Counted from the first letter of the stretch, positions 23,928 through 32,244 are shown. The stretch is DNA of 40,019 nt from Amycolatopsis pittospori (GCF_013870525.1 NZ_JACBXD010000073.1:1-40019); one strand, 5' to 3'. The notes: a model not told the origin generated them from the sequence alone. Made by a program: numbers and translations.

Positions 23928-24389
23928 GTGACGAGCTACCGCATCTCCAGGGCAACCGCTTCCGACGCCGGCAGGTTGACGGCGCTGATGCACGAATCGG
24001 CCGCGTACCAAGGGGAGTACGCGCCGATTCTCGAGGGCTACCAGGTCACCGAGGACTACCTCGCCACTCACCCCGCGTACGTCGCCCACGCCCAGCGCGA
24101 GGTGGTCGGCTTCTACAGCCTCATCGAGTACCCGGCCGAGCTGGACCTGCTGTTCGTCGCCGATTCCGCCCAGGGCACGGGCATCGGCGCCTGGTTGATC
24201 GAGCATATGCTCGGCCGGGCCGCGGACCTCGGCATGACCGAGATCCGCGTCGTCTCCCACCCGCCCGCCGCCGGGTTCTACGAACGGATGGGCGCGCGCC
24301 GCGTCGGCGTCATCCCGCCCCAGCCGCCGAAGATCACCTGGGAACGCCCGGAACTGGTCTTCGACGTCAAGCACTCACCGCGCGACTGA
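23928..24389 (+). CDS. GNAT-family N-acetyltransferase
   Basis: 153 residues, one GNAT domain. Motif A reads LDLLFVADSAQGTGIGAWLI, with QGTGIG as the acetyl-CoA pyrophosphate loop (about 82-87). The C-terminal FYERMGARRVG is the usual motif B. GTG start close behind a -10 box. The acceptor amine is unknown. The last 23 bases overlap the convergent WYL regulator. Confidence 0.88.
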   Translation: MTSYRISRATASDAGRLTALMHESAAYQGEYAPILEGYQVTEDYLATHPAYVAHAQREVVGFYSLIEYPAELDLLFVADSAQGTGIGAWLIEHMLGRAADLGMTEIRVVSHPPAAGFYERMGARRVGVIPPQPPKITWERPELVFDVKHSPRD

Positions 24390-25320
24390 ACCGGTCGATC
24401 AGTTTGCGCAGGTGCCCGGCGAATTCCGGGGAGTCGACGACCTCGAAGTCGGTGTCGAGCAGGCCCAGGTAGAGCGCCAGGAACTCCAGCGTGTCCGCGC
24501 CCGCTTTGAGCAGGCACGAATGCTCGTCGATGGCTTCGACCACGACGGCGGGCGGCACTTTGGCGACGGCTTCGGCCGCGGGCGCCCGCAGCCGGATCGT
24601 CGCGTGATGCCGCCACAACGCGGCGCCGACCCCGCGCTGCAGGTAGGCGACCACACCTCCTTCCGGAGGTTCCCGCTGCTCGAAGCGTCGCCCGTTGGGA
24701 GTACGCGGGCGCACCCGATCCGCCCGGAAGGTGCGCCAGTCCTGCCGGTCGGCGTCCCAGCCGACGAGGTACCACCGGCGGCTCATATGCACGACGCGAT
24801 GCGGTTCGACCTGCCGCCGCGTCTCGGATCCGTTGTGCCCCACGTAATCGAACCGCAGGGTCTCGCGGTCGCGGCAGGCGTTGGCGATGACCGTCAGGAC
24901 CTCGGCGTCGACGGTGGGGCCGCCACCCTGCACCGCGAGCGTCGCGGAATTCAGGGCTTCGACGCGGTGCCGTAGCCGCGAGGGCAGCACCTGTTCCAAT
25001 TTCGCCAGCGCGCGGACCGACGTCTCCTCGATCCCCGCGATCGTCCCGCCCGCGGCCGTGCGCAGGCCCATCGCGACCGCGACGGCCTCCTCGTCGTCGA
25101 GCAGCAGCGGAGGCATGGCCGCGCCCGCCCCCAGGCTGTAACCGCCCGAGACACCGGGTGTGGCGTCGACCGGGTAGCCCAGTCCGCGAAGCCGCTCGAC
25201 GTCGTTCCGGATGGTCCTGGTCGTGACGTCGAGCCGGTCCGCCAGTTCCGGTCCCGACCAGTTCCTTCTCGCCTGCAGCAAGGAGAGGAGCCGCAGCAGT
25301 CTCGCCGAAGTTTCCGCCAT
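24367..25320 (-). CDS. YafY-type transcriptional regulator with HTH and WYL domains
   Basis: 317 residues from ATG 25320 (GGTGGA five bases upstream; a TTG at 25341 is less likely). An N-terminal HTH_11 winged helix (1-60: SGPELADRLDVTTRTIRNDV) and the GGYSLG wing are followed by a WYL domain with RRWYLVGWD, and a C-terminal extension domain. WYL proteins bind ligands, often nucleic acids or nucleotides, and control nearby genes. It is divergent from the epoxide hydrolase gene with 63 bases between starts, so it probably regulates that operon and itself. Confidence 0.92.
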   Translation of the reverse strand: MAETSARLLRLLSLLQARRNWSGPELADRLDVTTRTIRNDVERLRGLGYPVDATPGVSGGYSLGAGAAMPPLLLDDEEAVAVAMGLRTAAGGTIAGIEETSVRALAKLEQVLPSRLRHRVEALNSATLAVQGGGPTVDAEVLTVIANACRDRETLRFDYVGHNGSETRRQVEPHRVVHMSRRWYLVGWDADRQDWRTFRADRVRPRTPNGRRFEQREPPEGGVVAYLQRGVGAALWRHHATIRLRAPAAEAVAKVPPAVVVEAIDEHSCLLKAGADTLEFLALYLGLLDTDFEVVDSPEFAGHLRKLIDRFSRAVSA

Positions 25321-25370
25321 GAATTCCACCCTGCTCGCCAACGCGGAACGAACCTTTCCGCAATTGCTCC

Positions 25371-25376
25371 TAACTT
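25371..25376 (+). promoter_or_regulatory. -10 box of the epoxide hydrolase gene
   Basis: TAACTT lies seven bases before the ATG at 25384; no ribosome site is present, so a leaderless mRNA is likely. The same short region must hold the promoter of the divergent WYL regulator. Confidence 0.4.
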
Positions 25377-25383
25377 AGCCCTC

Positions 25384-26529
25384 ATGAGCGAAAACACCGA
25401 GATCAAGCCCTTCCGCATCGCCGTCGACCAGGCGGATTTGGACGACCTGAACGAGCGCCTGAGCCGCACCCGCTGGCCGCACGAGGTCACCGGCGACTGG
25501 AGCAGAGGCGTCCCGGTCTCCTACCTCAGGGGACTCGCCGAGTACTGGGCCGACGGGTTCGACTGGCGGGCGCAGGAGGCGGAGCTGAACGAGTTCCCGC
25601 AGTTCACCACCGAGATCGACGGCCAGACCATCCACTTCCTGCACATCCGCTCGGCGAATCCGGACGCGCTGCCGGTGATCCTCACGCACGGCTGGCCGAG
25701 CTCGCCGTTCGAGTTCCGGAAGATCATCGGCCGGCTCACCGACGAGTTCCACCTGGTCATTCCGTCGCTGCCGGGCTACGGCTTCTCGACGCCGGTGCGG
25801 GGACCCGGCTGGGGCAACCTGTTCCGCGTCGCCCAGGCCTGGACCACGCTGATGGATCGCCTCGGCTACGAGCGTTTCGGCGTCCACGGCACCGATGCCG
25901 GCGCCGGGGTCGCGGGGATCCTGTCGATGATCGCCCCGCACCGCGTGGTGGGCGTGCACCTCACCGGGACCAGCGCGGGTATGCCGTTCGGCCCGGGTGT
26001 CGAACTCGACGGCCTTTCCGAGAAGGACCGTGAACGCGGCGAGCGGTTCAACCGGTTCCAGTACGACGGCCTCGGCTACCTGCACCTGCAGGCGACCCGC
26101 CCGCAGACGCTGGCCTACTCGCTGAACGATTCGCCGACCGGCCAGCTCGCCTGGATCGTGGAGAAGTTCGCCGAATGGACCGACCCGGCCAGGGAACTGC
26201 CGGACGACGCCGTCGACCGCGATCACCTGCTCGCCGTCGTCAGCCTGTTCTGGTTCACCGGCGCGGGCGCGTCCTCGGCGCATGCCACGTACGAAGGCAT
26301 GGAGGTCTACCGGCAGCTGTCCCAAGGCGGCTGGGACGAGGGCGCCGAGACACCTGCCGGTCCGCCGCGCGGCGTAGCCGTCTTCGCCGGGGACACCACG
26401 ATCCGGAGTCTTCAGGACGGTCCGCTGGAGCACTGGTCCGAGTACGACACCGGCGGCCACTTCCCGGCGATGGAGGTCCCCGGCCTGCTCGCGGAAGACC
26501 TCCGCACCTTCTTCGGCAAGCACCGCTGA
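25384..26529 (+). CDS. epoxide hydrolase (EHN-type alpha/beta hydrolase)
   Basis: 381 residues. The N-terminal EHN lid domain (about 1-110) begins with FRIAVDQADLDDLNERLSRT and RWP, typical of microsomal-type epoxide hydrolases. HGWPSSPFEF (102-111) forms the oxyanion hole, nucleophile Asp171 lies in HGTDAGAG (commonly GGDWG; this variant also occurs), and His359 is in GGHFPAME. The enzyme would open epoxides to diols through a covalent Asp ester. It is cytosolic, with no signal peptide. It is coupled to the downstream winged-helix gene by a TGATG overlap and divergent from a WYL regulator. Confidence 0.92.
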   Translation: MSENTEIKPFRIAVDQADLDDLNERLSRTRWPHEVTGDWSRGVPVSYLRGLAEYWADGFDWRAQEAELNEFPQFTTEIDGQTIHFLHIRSANPDALPVILTHGWPSSPFEFRKIIGRLTDEFHLVIPSLPGYGFSTPVRGPGWGNLFRVAQAWTTLMDRLGYERFGVHGTDAGAGVAGILSMIAPHRVVGVHLTGTSAGMPFGPGVELDGLSEKDRERGERFNRFQYDGLGYLHLQATRPQTLAYSLNDSPTGQLAWIVEKFAEWTDPARELPDDAVDRDHLLAVVSLFWFTGAGASSAHATYEGMEVYRQLSQGGWDEGAETPAGPPRGVAVFAGDTTIRSLQDGPLEHWSEYDTGGHFPAMEVPGLLAEDLRTFFGKHR

Positions 26530-27600
26530 TGGCGACCGACGTGGTGACCCCGCGAGCACTCAACCGCGCGACGCTGGCTCGCCAGCTGTTGCTCGACCGC
26601 TCCGACCTGTCCACCGTCGCCGCGATCGAGCATCTGGCCGGCCTCCAGGCGCAGGCGCCCGACTCCGCCTACGTCGGCCTCTGGTCCCGGCTGCGGGATT
26701 TCCAGGCGGACGAGCTGGCGACGCGAGGTCGTCCGGTCGACGCTGATGCGGGGAACGGTGCATCTGGTGACGGCCGAAGACGGCCTCGCCCTGTGGCCGA
26801 CCATCCGGCCGGTGGTCGAACGCGCCTTCCTCGGCCACTACGCGCGAACGATCACCGCTCTCGACCTCCGCGCGATCAGCGAAGCGGGACGGGAGCTGCT
26901 GGCCGAGCGGCCCCGTACCCGCGCCGAGATCCGGACCGCGCTGGCGGATCGGTGGCCCGGCACCGACCCCGCCACGCTCGCCTACGCGGTCAACAGCCTC
27001 CTGCCCACCGCGCATGTGACACCGCGCGGACTATGGAGGCAGAACGGCCCGGTCGCCCTGGCGTTGCTCGACGAGTGGACCGGCAAGCCGGTCGCGGACG
27101 GGATCTCCCTCGACGATCTGGTGCTGCGCTATCTCACCGCGTTCGGGCCGGCGACCGTCCGCGACGCGCAGACGTGGTCGGGACTGACCAGGCTCAAGGA
27201 GGTCTTCGAACGCCTCCGGCCGCGGCTTCGCACCTTCACCGATATCGAGGGCAAGGAATTGTTCGACCTCCCGGACGCGCCGCGGCCCGATGCCGAAACC
27301 CCGGCCCCGCCCCGATTCCTGCCCGAATACGACAACGTCCTGCTTTCCCACGCCGACCGTGCGCGGGTGATCCCGGACGGCCGTCGCGTGCCGCTGCCAC
27401 CGGGAAACGGAGGCCGGAAGGGCACGCTGCTCGTCGACGGCGAATTCCTGGCCGTTTGGGCGATCGAAGGGGCGACACTGATGATCGAGTCACGAAAACC
27501 GTTGCGAGATCAGGATTCGATCACCGCGGAAGGCGTCCGGCTCCTGGAATTCGTAGTACCGGGCCAGAGCCACGACGTGCGTTTCGGTATCGGCGAGTAA
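26529..27600 (+). pseudogene. winged-helix DNA-binding protein (HTH_42/AlkZ-like), frameshifted
   Basis: The frame that opens at ATG 26529 encodes the expected N-terminus (TRATLARQLL-like helix, AIEHLAGLQAQAPDSAYVGL, LRDFQADELATR), then loses the pattern. The frame one base further on resumes it at EVVRSTLMRGTVHLVTAED and runs to 27600 with a full C-terminal part. The break lies at 26721-26727, where ACGCGAGG looks like ACGCGCGAGG minus one GC, i.e. a two-base deletion. Restored, the protein would be about 357 residues. Relatives include AlkX and AlkZ DNA glycosylases that unhook cross-links and many uncharacterised actinobacterial paralogs. It overlaps the epoxide hydrolase stop. Real inactivation and sequencing error are both possible. 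An internal ATG at 26746 could start a truncated product. Confidence 0.7.
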
Positions 27601-27688
27601 CCATTCAGGGGGCAATCGAGCCACTTGCCGTAACAAGCGGTGGCGTTCGGGCGAAGCATTGCCGCAAGGAGCCTGAAGGGAGCGGGCC

Positions 27689-27985
27689 ATGGGCAAGAAC
27701 TACGGATTCATGACGGTGCTGGCGGGGCTGAGCGCGCTCGCGGTCATCGCGGTGGCGGCGGTCATGCGGTACCCGAACACCTCCGACGTCACGGCGGTGA
27801 TCACCGCCGCGGGAACCGTGATCGGCACGGTGGTGGGGGCCTTCTTCGGGGTGAACGCGGCATCGGCGGGACGTGTGAAGGCCGAAGAAAGCCGGGACCA
27901 GGCGACAGCCGCCCTGGTGAAGGTCGCCGGCGAAGCGGACAAGGGCAGCGACGTCGCGAAGGCGGCGATGGAAGGCGTCAGCTGA
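27689..27985 (+). CDS. small two-helix membrane protein
   Basis: 98 residues with two hydrophobic stretches (about 7-27 and 34-57), a GxxxG-rich second helix and a charged, Ala/Lys-rich tail (60-98) predicted helical. GAAGGGAG precedes the ATG. Topology resembles holin-like or small stress membrane proteins, but no family is recognised. It lies seven bases from the end of the convergent FHA gene. The 88 bases ahead of it hold nothing identifiable. Confidence 0.6.
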   Translation: MGKNYGFMTVLAGLSALAVIAVAAVMRYPNTSDVTAVITAAGTVIGTVVGAFFGVNAASAGRVKAEESRDQATAALVKVAGEADKGSDVAKAAMEGVS

Positions 27986-27992
27986 TCGGCGG

Positions 27993-28763
27993 TCAGCCGA
28001 GCGCGTCGAGGAGGGAGAGGTCCGGCGGCACGAGGGTGGTGGAGAGCACCAGTTCGCGCAACAGGTTGTCGTTCAAGGCGTTCCCCACCGGTTCGCCGAC
28101 CTCTTCGCGCCGCAGCCCGTAAACGCCGCCGGCCGAAAGCCGCGCGCGGACGTCGATGACGACGTGCTCGACGCGGCGGCTGGTCCAGGTCTCGTCGGGC
28201 CGGAGTTCGCCGAGCACCTCCGCCGTCTGCTGGCGGGACAGCGGCTGCGGGTTGAGGTCGTGCAGCAGATAGCGCTGGCCGAACACGACCAGCACTAGCC
28301 GTTCGTCCGCGCTGAGGCGCCAGCGGCGGGGCGGGACGGTGACGTCGCCGTGCCGGGTGACGGGCTGGCCGCCGTCGGGACCGGCGACGTACAACTCGAG
28401 CAGATGCTCCCGCCTGCCCGAACCGCGGACGAACAGCGGCGTGTAGCCGTCCGTCAGAGGGATCGGCTCCTCGCCGTGGGAGAGCCAGCGGGAATTCGGC
28501 ATGCGGATGGGCAACTGACCGGTGTTGCTGACCCACCACTGTCCACTGCTGAAGTTCAGGAGGCCGTGTTTGCGGCTGACCTGCAGATCGTTCTCCCCCA
28601 CACAGACGTCGACCTGCGGCCTATTGCGCCCGAAGGAGATCTCGCTGCCCTCGCCCGGGTCGACGGACACGCCGCCCGCGAGCGTGAGGGCGAACACCGC
28701 GCCGGGAGCCGACCGGGGCACACCGAGCGCGAGGCTTTCGTGCGCCGTGGTGAGCCGCTTCAT
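27993..28763 (-). CDS. FHA-domain protein with C-terminal helical domain
   Basis: 256 residues. The FHA domain (about 40-95) has FGRN (Arg46), SRKHG (Ser63, His66) and VSNTG (Asn80), the residues that bind phosphothreonine. The C-terminal half (about 140-250) looks like a small winged-helix or helical domain: RRWRLSADERLVLV, then LRPDETWTSRRVEHVVID. Such FHA proteins act downstream of Ser/Thr kinases of actinobacteria. No kinase gene is in the window, so the partner lies elsewhere. AGGAGG sits upstream of the ATG. Confidence 0.85.
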   Translation of the reverse strand: MKRLTTAHESLALGVPRSAPGAVFALTLAGGVSVDPGEGSEISFGRNRPQVDVCVGENDLQVSRKHGLLNFSSGQWWVSNTGQLPIRMPNSRWLSHGEEPIPLTDGYTPLFVRGSGRREHLLELYVAGPDGGQPVTRHGDVTVPPRRWRLSADERLVLVVFGQRYLLHDLNPQPLSRQQTAEVLGELRPDETWTSRRVEHVVIDVRARLSAGGVYGLRREEVGEPVGNALNDNLLRELVLSTTLVPPDLSLLDALG

Positions 28764-28846
28764 CCTGCCTCCTCCTGTCCGTCGGCAGTATGCGAGACGC
28801 TGCCGGGGACCCGTCCCCGGCCTACGATGGTCACGGGAGGGCGATC

Positions 28847-29227
28847 ATGACGCAACCACGGACCCGGATCTCCGCCACCGTGCTCGGCAGCCCCGAACCC
28901 CGCGCGCTCGCGGACTTCTACGCGCGGCTGCTCGGCTGGCCGATCACATACGAAGAACCCGGTTGGGTGATGCTGAAGCCGCCGGGCGGCGGGACGGGCC
29001 TGTCCTTCCAGCACGAACCCGACCACGTGCCGCCGGTCTGGCCGCCCCAGACCGGTGCGCAGCAGATGATGCTGCATCTGGACATCGGCGTCGACGATCT
29101 CGCGAACGCCGTCACCTGGGCACTCGAAGGCGGGGCGACGCTCGCTTCGACCCAGCCCGAGGACGACGTCCGCGTCCTGCTGGATCCCGACGGTCACCCG
29201 TTCTGCCTATTCCTCGCGGAGTTCTGA
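28847..29227 (+). CDS. VOC-family (glyoxalase/bleomycin resistance-like) protein
   Basis: 126 residues from ATG 28847 (GGAGG six bases upstream, TACGAT -10 box about 20 bases before). Two beta-alpha-beta-beta-beta halves: ADFYARLLGWPITYEE, then MMLHLDIGVDDLANAV and VLLDPDGHPFCLFL, ending in the usual GHPFCL strand. Only some of the glyoxalase metal ligands are apparent. Function may be binding or dioxygenase-like; substrate unknown. Confidence 0.85.
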   Translation: MTQPRTRISATVLGSPEPRALADFYARLLGWPITYEEPGWVMLKPPGGGTGLSFQHEPDHVPPVWPPQTGAQQMMLHLDIGVDDLANAVTWALEGGATLASTQPEDDVRVLLDPDGHPFCLFLAEF

Positions 29228-29253
29228 CACGGCGGTCGTCGCTCGGAAATCCG

Positions 29254-29259
29254 TAGTGT
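29254..29259 (+). promoter_or_regulatory. -10 box of the PH-domain gene
   Basis: TAGTGT lies seven bases before the ATG at 29267, a leaderless arrangement. Confidence 0.35.
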
Positions 29260-29266
29260 GGGGACC

Positions 29267-29638
29267 ATGATTGACTTCTCCAAGGACACCGTCTTCAAGC
29301 TCACGCCGTGCAAACCGAAGGACATCGAGCCGACGGTGCAGCCGATCATCATCGCCGGGGAACAGATCGTCTCGTCGTTCAAAGCGGTGCGCGACTTCGT
29401 GGTGTTCACGAACAAGCGGCTCATCGCGGTGAACGTCCAAGGCATGACCGGCAGGAAGAAGGACTTCACTTCCTTGCCGTACAACAAGATCCAGGCGTTC
29501 TCCATCGAGACCGCCGGCACCTTCGACCTGGACGCCGAGCTGGACCTCTGGTTCAGCGGCCTGGGGAACGTACGCCTGGAGTTCCGGGGCTCAGACATCC
29601 GGGCGATCGGCCAACTGATCGCCACCCACACGCTCTAA
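29267..29638 (+). CDS. bacterial PH-domain protein
   Basis: 123 residues, a single bacterial PH-like domain (bPH_1 type): VVFTNKRLIAVN, a GRKKDFTSLPYNKIQAFSIE stretch, then ELDLWFSGLGNVRLEFRG and a C-terminal helix DIRAIGQLIATH. These domains assemble into oligomers and have been linked to stress and envelope sensing in other bacteria; no ligand is known here. An in-frame GTG at 29258 would add three residues. A 358-base gap rich in palindromes follows. Confidence 0.85.
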   Translation: MIDFSKDTVFKLTPCKPKDIEPTVQPIIIAGEQIVSSFKAVRDFVVFTNKRLIAVNVQGMTGRKKDFTSLPYNKIQAFSIETAGTFDLDAELDLWFSGLGNVRLEFRGSDIRAIGQLIATHTL

Positions 29639-29699
29639 TCCCGCGTTTAGTCGACTACTTGCGGTCGAGGTGCGGGCCGCGGTGGGTGTCGGGTCCGGT

Positions 29700-29749
29700 G
29701 GGTCGTGAGTGGCGATTCGGGTTCTAACCCTATTCGCCACTCACGACCC
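29700..29749. repeat. 50-bp palindrome (TGAGTGG element, copy 1)
   Basis: A 16-base arm (29700-29715, GGGTCGTGAGTGGCGA) pairs perfectly with 29734-29749. The loop contains a further GGGTT/AACCC pairing (29719-29730). The outer arm is shared with the palindrome at 29938. The surrounding 29639-29996 holds no gene. Confidence 0.8.
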
Positions 29750-29770
29750 CCTTCGCGACTCGCCTCGCAA

Positions 29771-29827
29771 GGGTTCCCAATGTCGCATTTGAGACGCTCA
29801 GCGACTCAAATGCGACATTGGGAACCC
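29771..29827. repeat. 57-bp palindrome with 23-bp perfect arms
   Basis: GGGTTCCCAATGTCGCATTT plus GAG (29771-29793) is the exact reverse complement of 29805-29827. The 11-base loop can itself pair CGC/GCG. It is unrelated in sequence to the two flanking palindromes. Confidence 0.8.
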
Positions 29828-29937
29828 CTCAGGGAAGACAACGCTGCAGTGGGTGCCGAACCGCGCGGCGAGTTGCGAAGGGCGCCTTCGCGTGACCAGA
29901 GGGACGGCACGCGTGTCCAGGCGGACGGCGCAACGGG

Positions 29938-29981
29938 TCGTGAGTGGTAAGGGCGGTTAGAACCGTCCTTACCACTCACGA
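29938..29981. repeat. 44-bp palindrome (TGAGTGG element, copy 2), probable lpd terminator
   Basis: TCGTGAGTGGTAAGG (29938-29952) pairs with CCTTACCACTCACGA (29967-29981), and the inner CGGTT/AACCG continues the stem after one G-T pair. The arms share TCGTGAGTGG with copy 1. It lies 16 bases past the lpd stop, so it can end that transcript. Confidence 0.75.
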
Positions 29982-29996
29982 GTCCCGACCGAAGTC

Positions 29997-31382
29997 TTAC
30001 ATGTTGATCATGTGGCCGGCGAGGCCGTGGACGGCTTCCTTCACTGCTTCGCCCAGAGTCGGGTGGGCGTGGACGTTCCGCGAGATCTCGTGCACCGTCA
30101 GGTCCCACTGCTGCGCCAAAGTGAGTTCCGGCAGCAGTTCGGTCACCTCGGGGCCGATCAGGTGCGCGCCCAGAAGCTCGCCGTGTTCACCGTCGCTCAG
30201 GATCTTCACGAAGCCGACGGCTTCACCGAGGCCGTGCGCCTTTCCGTTGGCGCTGAAGGGGAACTTCGCCACCTGGACGTCGAAGCCCTTTTCGCGGGCT
30301 TGTTCTTCGGTCCAGCCGAAGCTGGCGATCTGGGGCTGGCAGTAGGTCGCGCGCGGGATCATGACGAAGTCGAGTTCCATGGTCTCGGCGCCCGCGATGG
30401 TTTCGGCGGCGACGACGCCCATGGACTCCGAGGCGTGTGCGAGCATGAGTTTCGCGGTGACGTCGCCGATCGCGAAGATGTGCGGGACGTTGGTGCGGCC
30501 GCGGGAGTCGATGGCGATCGCGCCGCGCTCGGTCAGTTCGACGCCGGTCTTGTCCAGGCCGTAGCCCTCGGTTCGCGGCTGGAAACCGATGGCCTGCAAC
30601 ACCTTGTCCGCTTCCAGGACCCGCTGTTCGCCGTTCTTCGACACGGTCACGAGCACGTTGTCGCCGGTGTCGTCGATCGTCTCGACCTTGGTGGAGGTCA
30701 GCACCTCGATGCCGAGTTTCCGGTAGCGGCGCGCGAGTTCGGCGGAGACCTCGGCGTCTTCGAGCGGGACCATCCGGTCGAGGTACTCGACGATGGTGAC
30801 CTTCACACCGTAGTTGTGCAGCACGTAGGCGAACTCGACGCCGATCGCGCCCGCGCCGGCGATGATGATGCTCTCCGGCAGTTCGTTTTCCATGATCTGC
30901 TGCTCGTAGGTGACGACGCGTTCGCTGCGGGTGGTCCCCGGCAGCAGGCGCGCGGTCGCGCCGGTGGCGATCACGCAGTGGTCGAAGGTGACACGTTCGC
31001 CGTTGACCTCGATGGTGTTGGCGTCGAGGAACGTGCCGTGTCCGTCGTACTCGGTGATCTTGTTCTTCTTCATCAGGAAGTGCACGCCCTTGACGCGCCC
31101 GTCCGCGACCTTGCGGCTGCGGTCGAAGGCGGCCTGATAGTCGAAGGTCACCTTCCCTTCGACCTGGATGCCGAACGACTTCGCTTCCTTGGTCACGATG
31201 TGCGCGAGTTCGGCGTTGCGCAGCAGGGCCTTCGACGGGATGCAGCCGACGTTGAGACAGACCCCGCCCCAGTATTTCTCCTCCACGACGGCCGCGCTCA
31301 GCCCCAGTTGCGACGCCCGGATCGCCGCCACGTACCCGCCGACACCGGCCCCCAGGACCACGACGTCATAGTGTGCACTCAT
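29997..31382 (-). CDS. lpd: dihydrolipoamide dehydrogenase
   Basis: 461 residues, nearly colinear with the mycobacterial Lpd I remember. FAD-binding GAGVGGYVAA (11-20), redox-active disulfide Cys42/Cys47 in GGVCLNVGCIPSK, NAD-binding IIAGAGAIGVEFAYVL, and the His440/Glu445 pair of HPTLGE in the dimerisation domain. It regenerates lipoamide in the pyruvate, 2-oxoglutarate and branched-chain dehydrogenase complexes and in the glycine cleavage system. It stands alone, without other complex subunits. The ATG at 31382 is seven bases behind a TAGGTT box, so leaderless. The longer upstream frame (from 31403) adds only a charged, unconserved tail. Confidence 0.96.
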   Translation of the reverse strand: MSAHYDVVVLGAGVGGYVAAIRASQLGLSAAVVEEKYWGGVCLNVGCIPSKALLRNAELAHIVTKEAKSFGIQVEGKVTFDYQAAFDRSRKVADGRVKGVHFLMKKNKITEYDGHGTFLDANTIEVNGERVTFDHCVIATGATARLLPGTTRSERVVTYEQQIMENELPESIIIAGAGAIGVEFAYVLHNYGVKVTIVEYLDRMVPLEDAEVSAELARRYRKLGIEVLTSTKVETIDDTGDNVLVTVSKNGEQRVLEADKVLQAIGFQPRTEGYGLDKTGVELTERGAIAIDSRGRTNVPHIFAIGDVTAKLMLAHASESMGVVAAETIAGAETMELDFVMIPRATYCQPQIASFGWTEEQAREKGFDVQVAKFPFSANGKAHGLGEAVGFVKILSDGEHGELLGAHLIGPEVTELLPELTLAQQWDLTVHEISRNVHAHPTLGEAVKEAVHGLAGHMINM

Positions 31383-31389
31383 ACCCCGA

Positions 31390-31395
31390 AACCTA
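31390..31395 (-). promoter_or_regulatory. -10 box of lpd
   Basis: AACCTA reads TAGGTT on the minus strand, seven bases ahead of the lpd ATG. No Shine-Dalgarno sequence lies between them beyond GGGG. Confidence 0.4.
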
Positions 31396-31398
31396 CCC

Positions 31399-31424
31399 CT
31401 CACCGGGACGGTCCGAAGGGTGAG
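31399..31424 (-). terminator. hairpin after the plsC-like gene
   Basis: CTCACC (31399-31404) and GGTGAG (31419-31424) pair, with GGAC/GTCC possible in the loop. It lies ten bases past the acyltransferase stop and ahead of the lpd promoter. The stem is short, so strength is uncertain. Confidence 0.4.
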
Positions 31425-31433
31425 AATCCTCGC

Positions 31434-32207
31434 TCAGACGGCAGGCCGGGAGCCGCGGATCTCCACCAGCAGGTCGGTCACGGCGGTCATGATCCGCTTC
31501 GTCGCCTCCTCCAGCACCTCACGCGACGGCGAAGGCGTTTCGAGGTCCGAGAGATCCACCGGCGGGCCGGCGACGAGGTCGACGGTCTTGCGGGGGAAGG
31601 CCCGCGGCAGCACGGCGTCGGACGGCAGCAGGTGGTGCGTGCCCCAGTTCGCCAGCGGGATCACCGGGACGCCGGTTTCCAGCGCGATCCGGGCGATGCC
31701 GGTCTTGCCGCGCATGGGCCACCCGTCCGGGTGATCGGTGAAGGTCGCCTCCGGGAAGATGACGACGCATTCGCCCTCACGGACGGCGCTGACGGCGTCG
31801 CGGTACGCGTCCGACGCGGTGGCCGCGCCGCGGTAGACCGGGATGTGCTTGCCGGAGCGCATCACCGAGCCGACGAGCGGCGCGTCCCACAGGCTCGCCT
31901 TGGCCAGGTAGCGCGGCACGCGGCCGTGAGCGAGGCAGTACGCCGTCACCGTGGTCGGGTCGGCGAACGAGAGGTGGTTCGACGCCACCAGGAATCCACC
32001 GGAAGCGGGCAGGTGTTCGCCGCCGCGCACCCGGAAGCGGGTGAACAGCACCAGGAACGGCCACACGACGTTGATCGCGAGGCTGAACCAGAACCCCCGG
32101 CCGGCGCGGGCGAAGCGCCGGCCGAAGGCGATCATCTGGCGAAAGGTCAACAAGTCACCCGAACCGGGTGTCAGTGCGGTCCAGCGTTCGCGGGGTCTCA
32201 GCGCCAT
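31434..32207 (-). CDS. 1-acyl-sn-glycerol-3-phosphate acyltransferase-like (PlsC family)
   Basis: 257 residues. A hydrophobic segment (about 40-57) precedes the catalytic NHLSFAD (His78, Asp83), followed by GKHIPVYRG and VVIFPEATFT (149-157). In canonical PlsC the latter is FPEGTRS; the change of GTR to ATF is a variation in the phosphate-binding motif. These enzymes add the second acyl chain in phospholipid synthesis or act on related lipids such as menaquinone-linked or PIM lipids in actinobacteria. It is membrane-associated, with the catalytic face in the cytosol. The gene precedes lpd on the same strand but has its own hairpin behind it. Confidence 0.88.
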   Translation of the reverse strand: MALRPRERWTALTPGSGDLLTFRQMIAFGRRFARAGRGFWFSLAINVVWPFLVLFTRFRVRGGEHLPASGGFLVASNHLSFADPTTVTAYCLAHGRVPRYLAKASLWDAPLVGSVMRSGKHIPVYRGAATASDAYRDAVSAVREGECVVIFPEATFTDHPDGWPMRGKTGIARIALETGVPVIPLANWGTHHLLPSDAVLPRAFPRKTVDLVAGPPVDLSDLETPSPSREVLEEATKRIMTAVTDLLVEIRGSRPAV

Positions 32208-32220
32208 GGAGGTAATTCGT

Positions 32221-32244
32221 AGCCGAACACGCTCAGGTTCGGCT
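32221..32244 (-). terminator. hairpin between the peptidase-oxidoreductase fusion and plsC
   Basis: AGCCGAAC (32221-32228) pairs perfectly with GTTCGGCT (32237-32244) around an 8-base loop. It lies 27 bases past the fusion stop on the minus strand. No T tract, so it may attenuate rather than stop transcription into plsC. Confidence 0.45.

Noticed and set aside
26721..26745. Programmed frameshift in the winged-helix gene
   Set aside because: No slippery heptamer or downstream structure is evident; a two-base deletion in a CG run explains the break more simply.
29639..29996. CRISPR array or small RNA gene
   Set aside because: The repeats here are palindromes of different sequence, not regularly spaced direct repeats, and no Cas gene is in the window; no promoter for a small RNA was seen.
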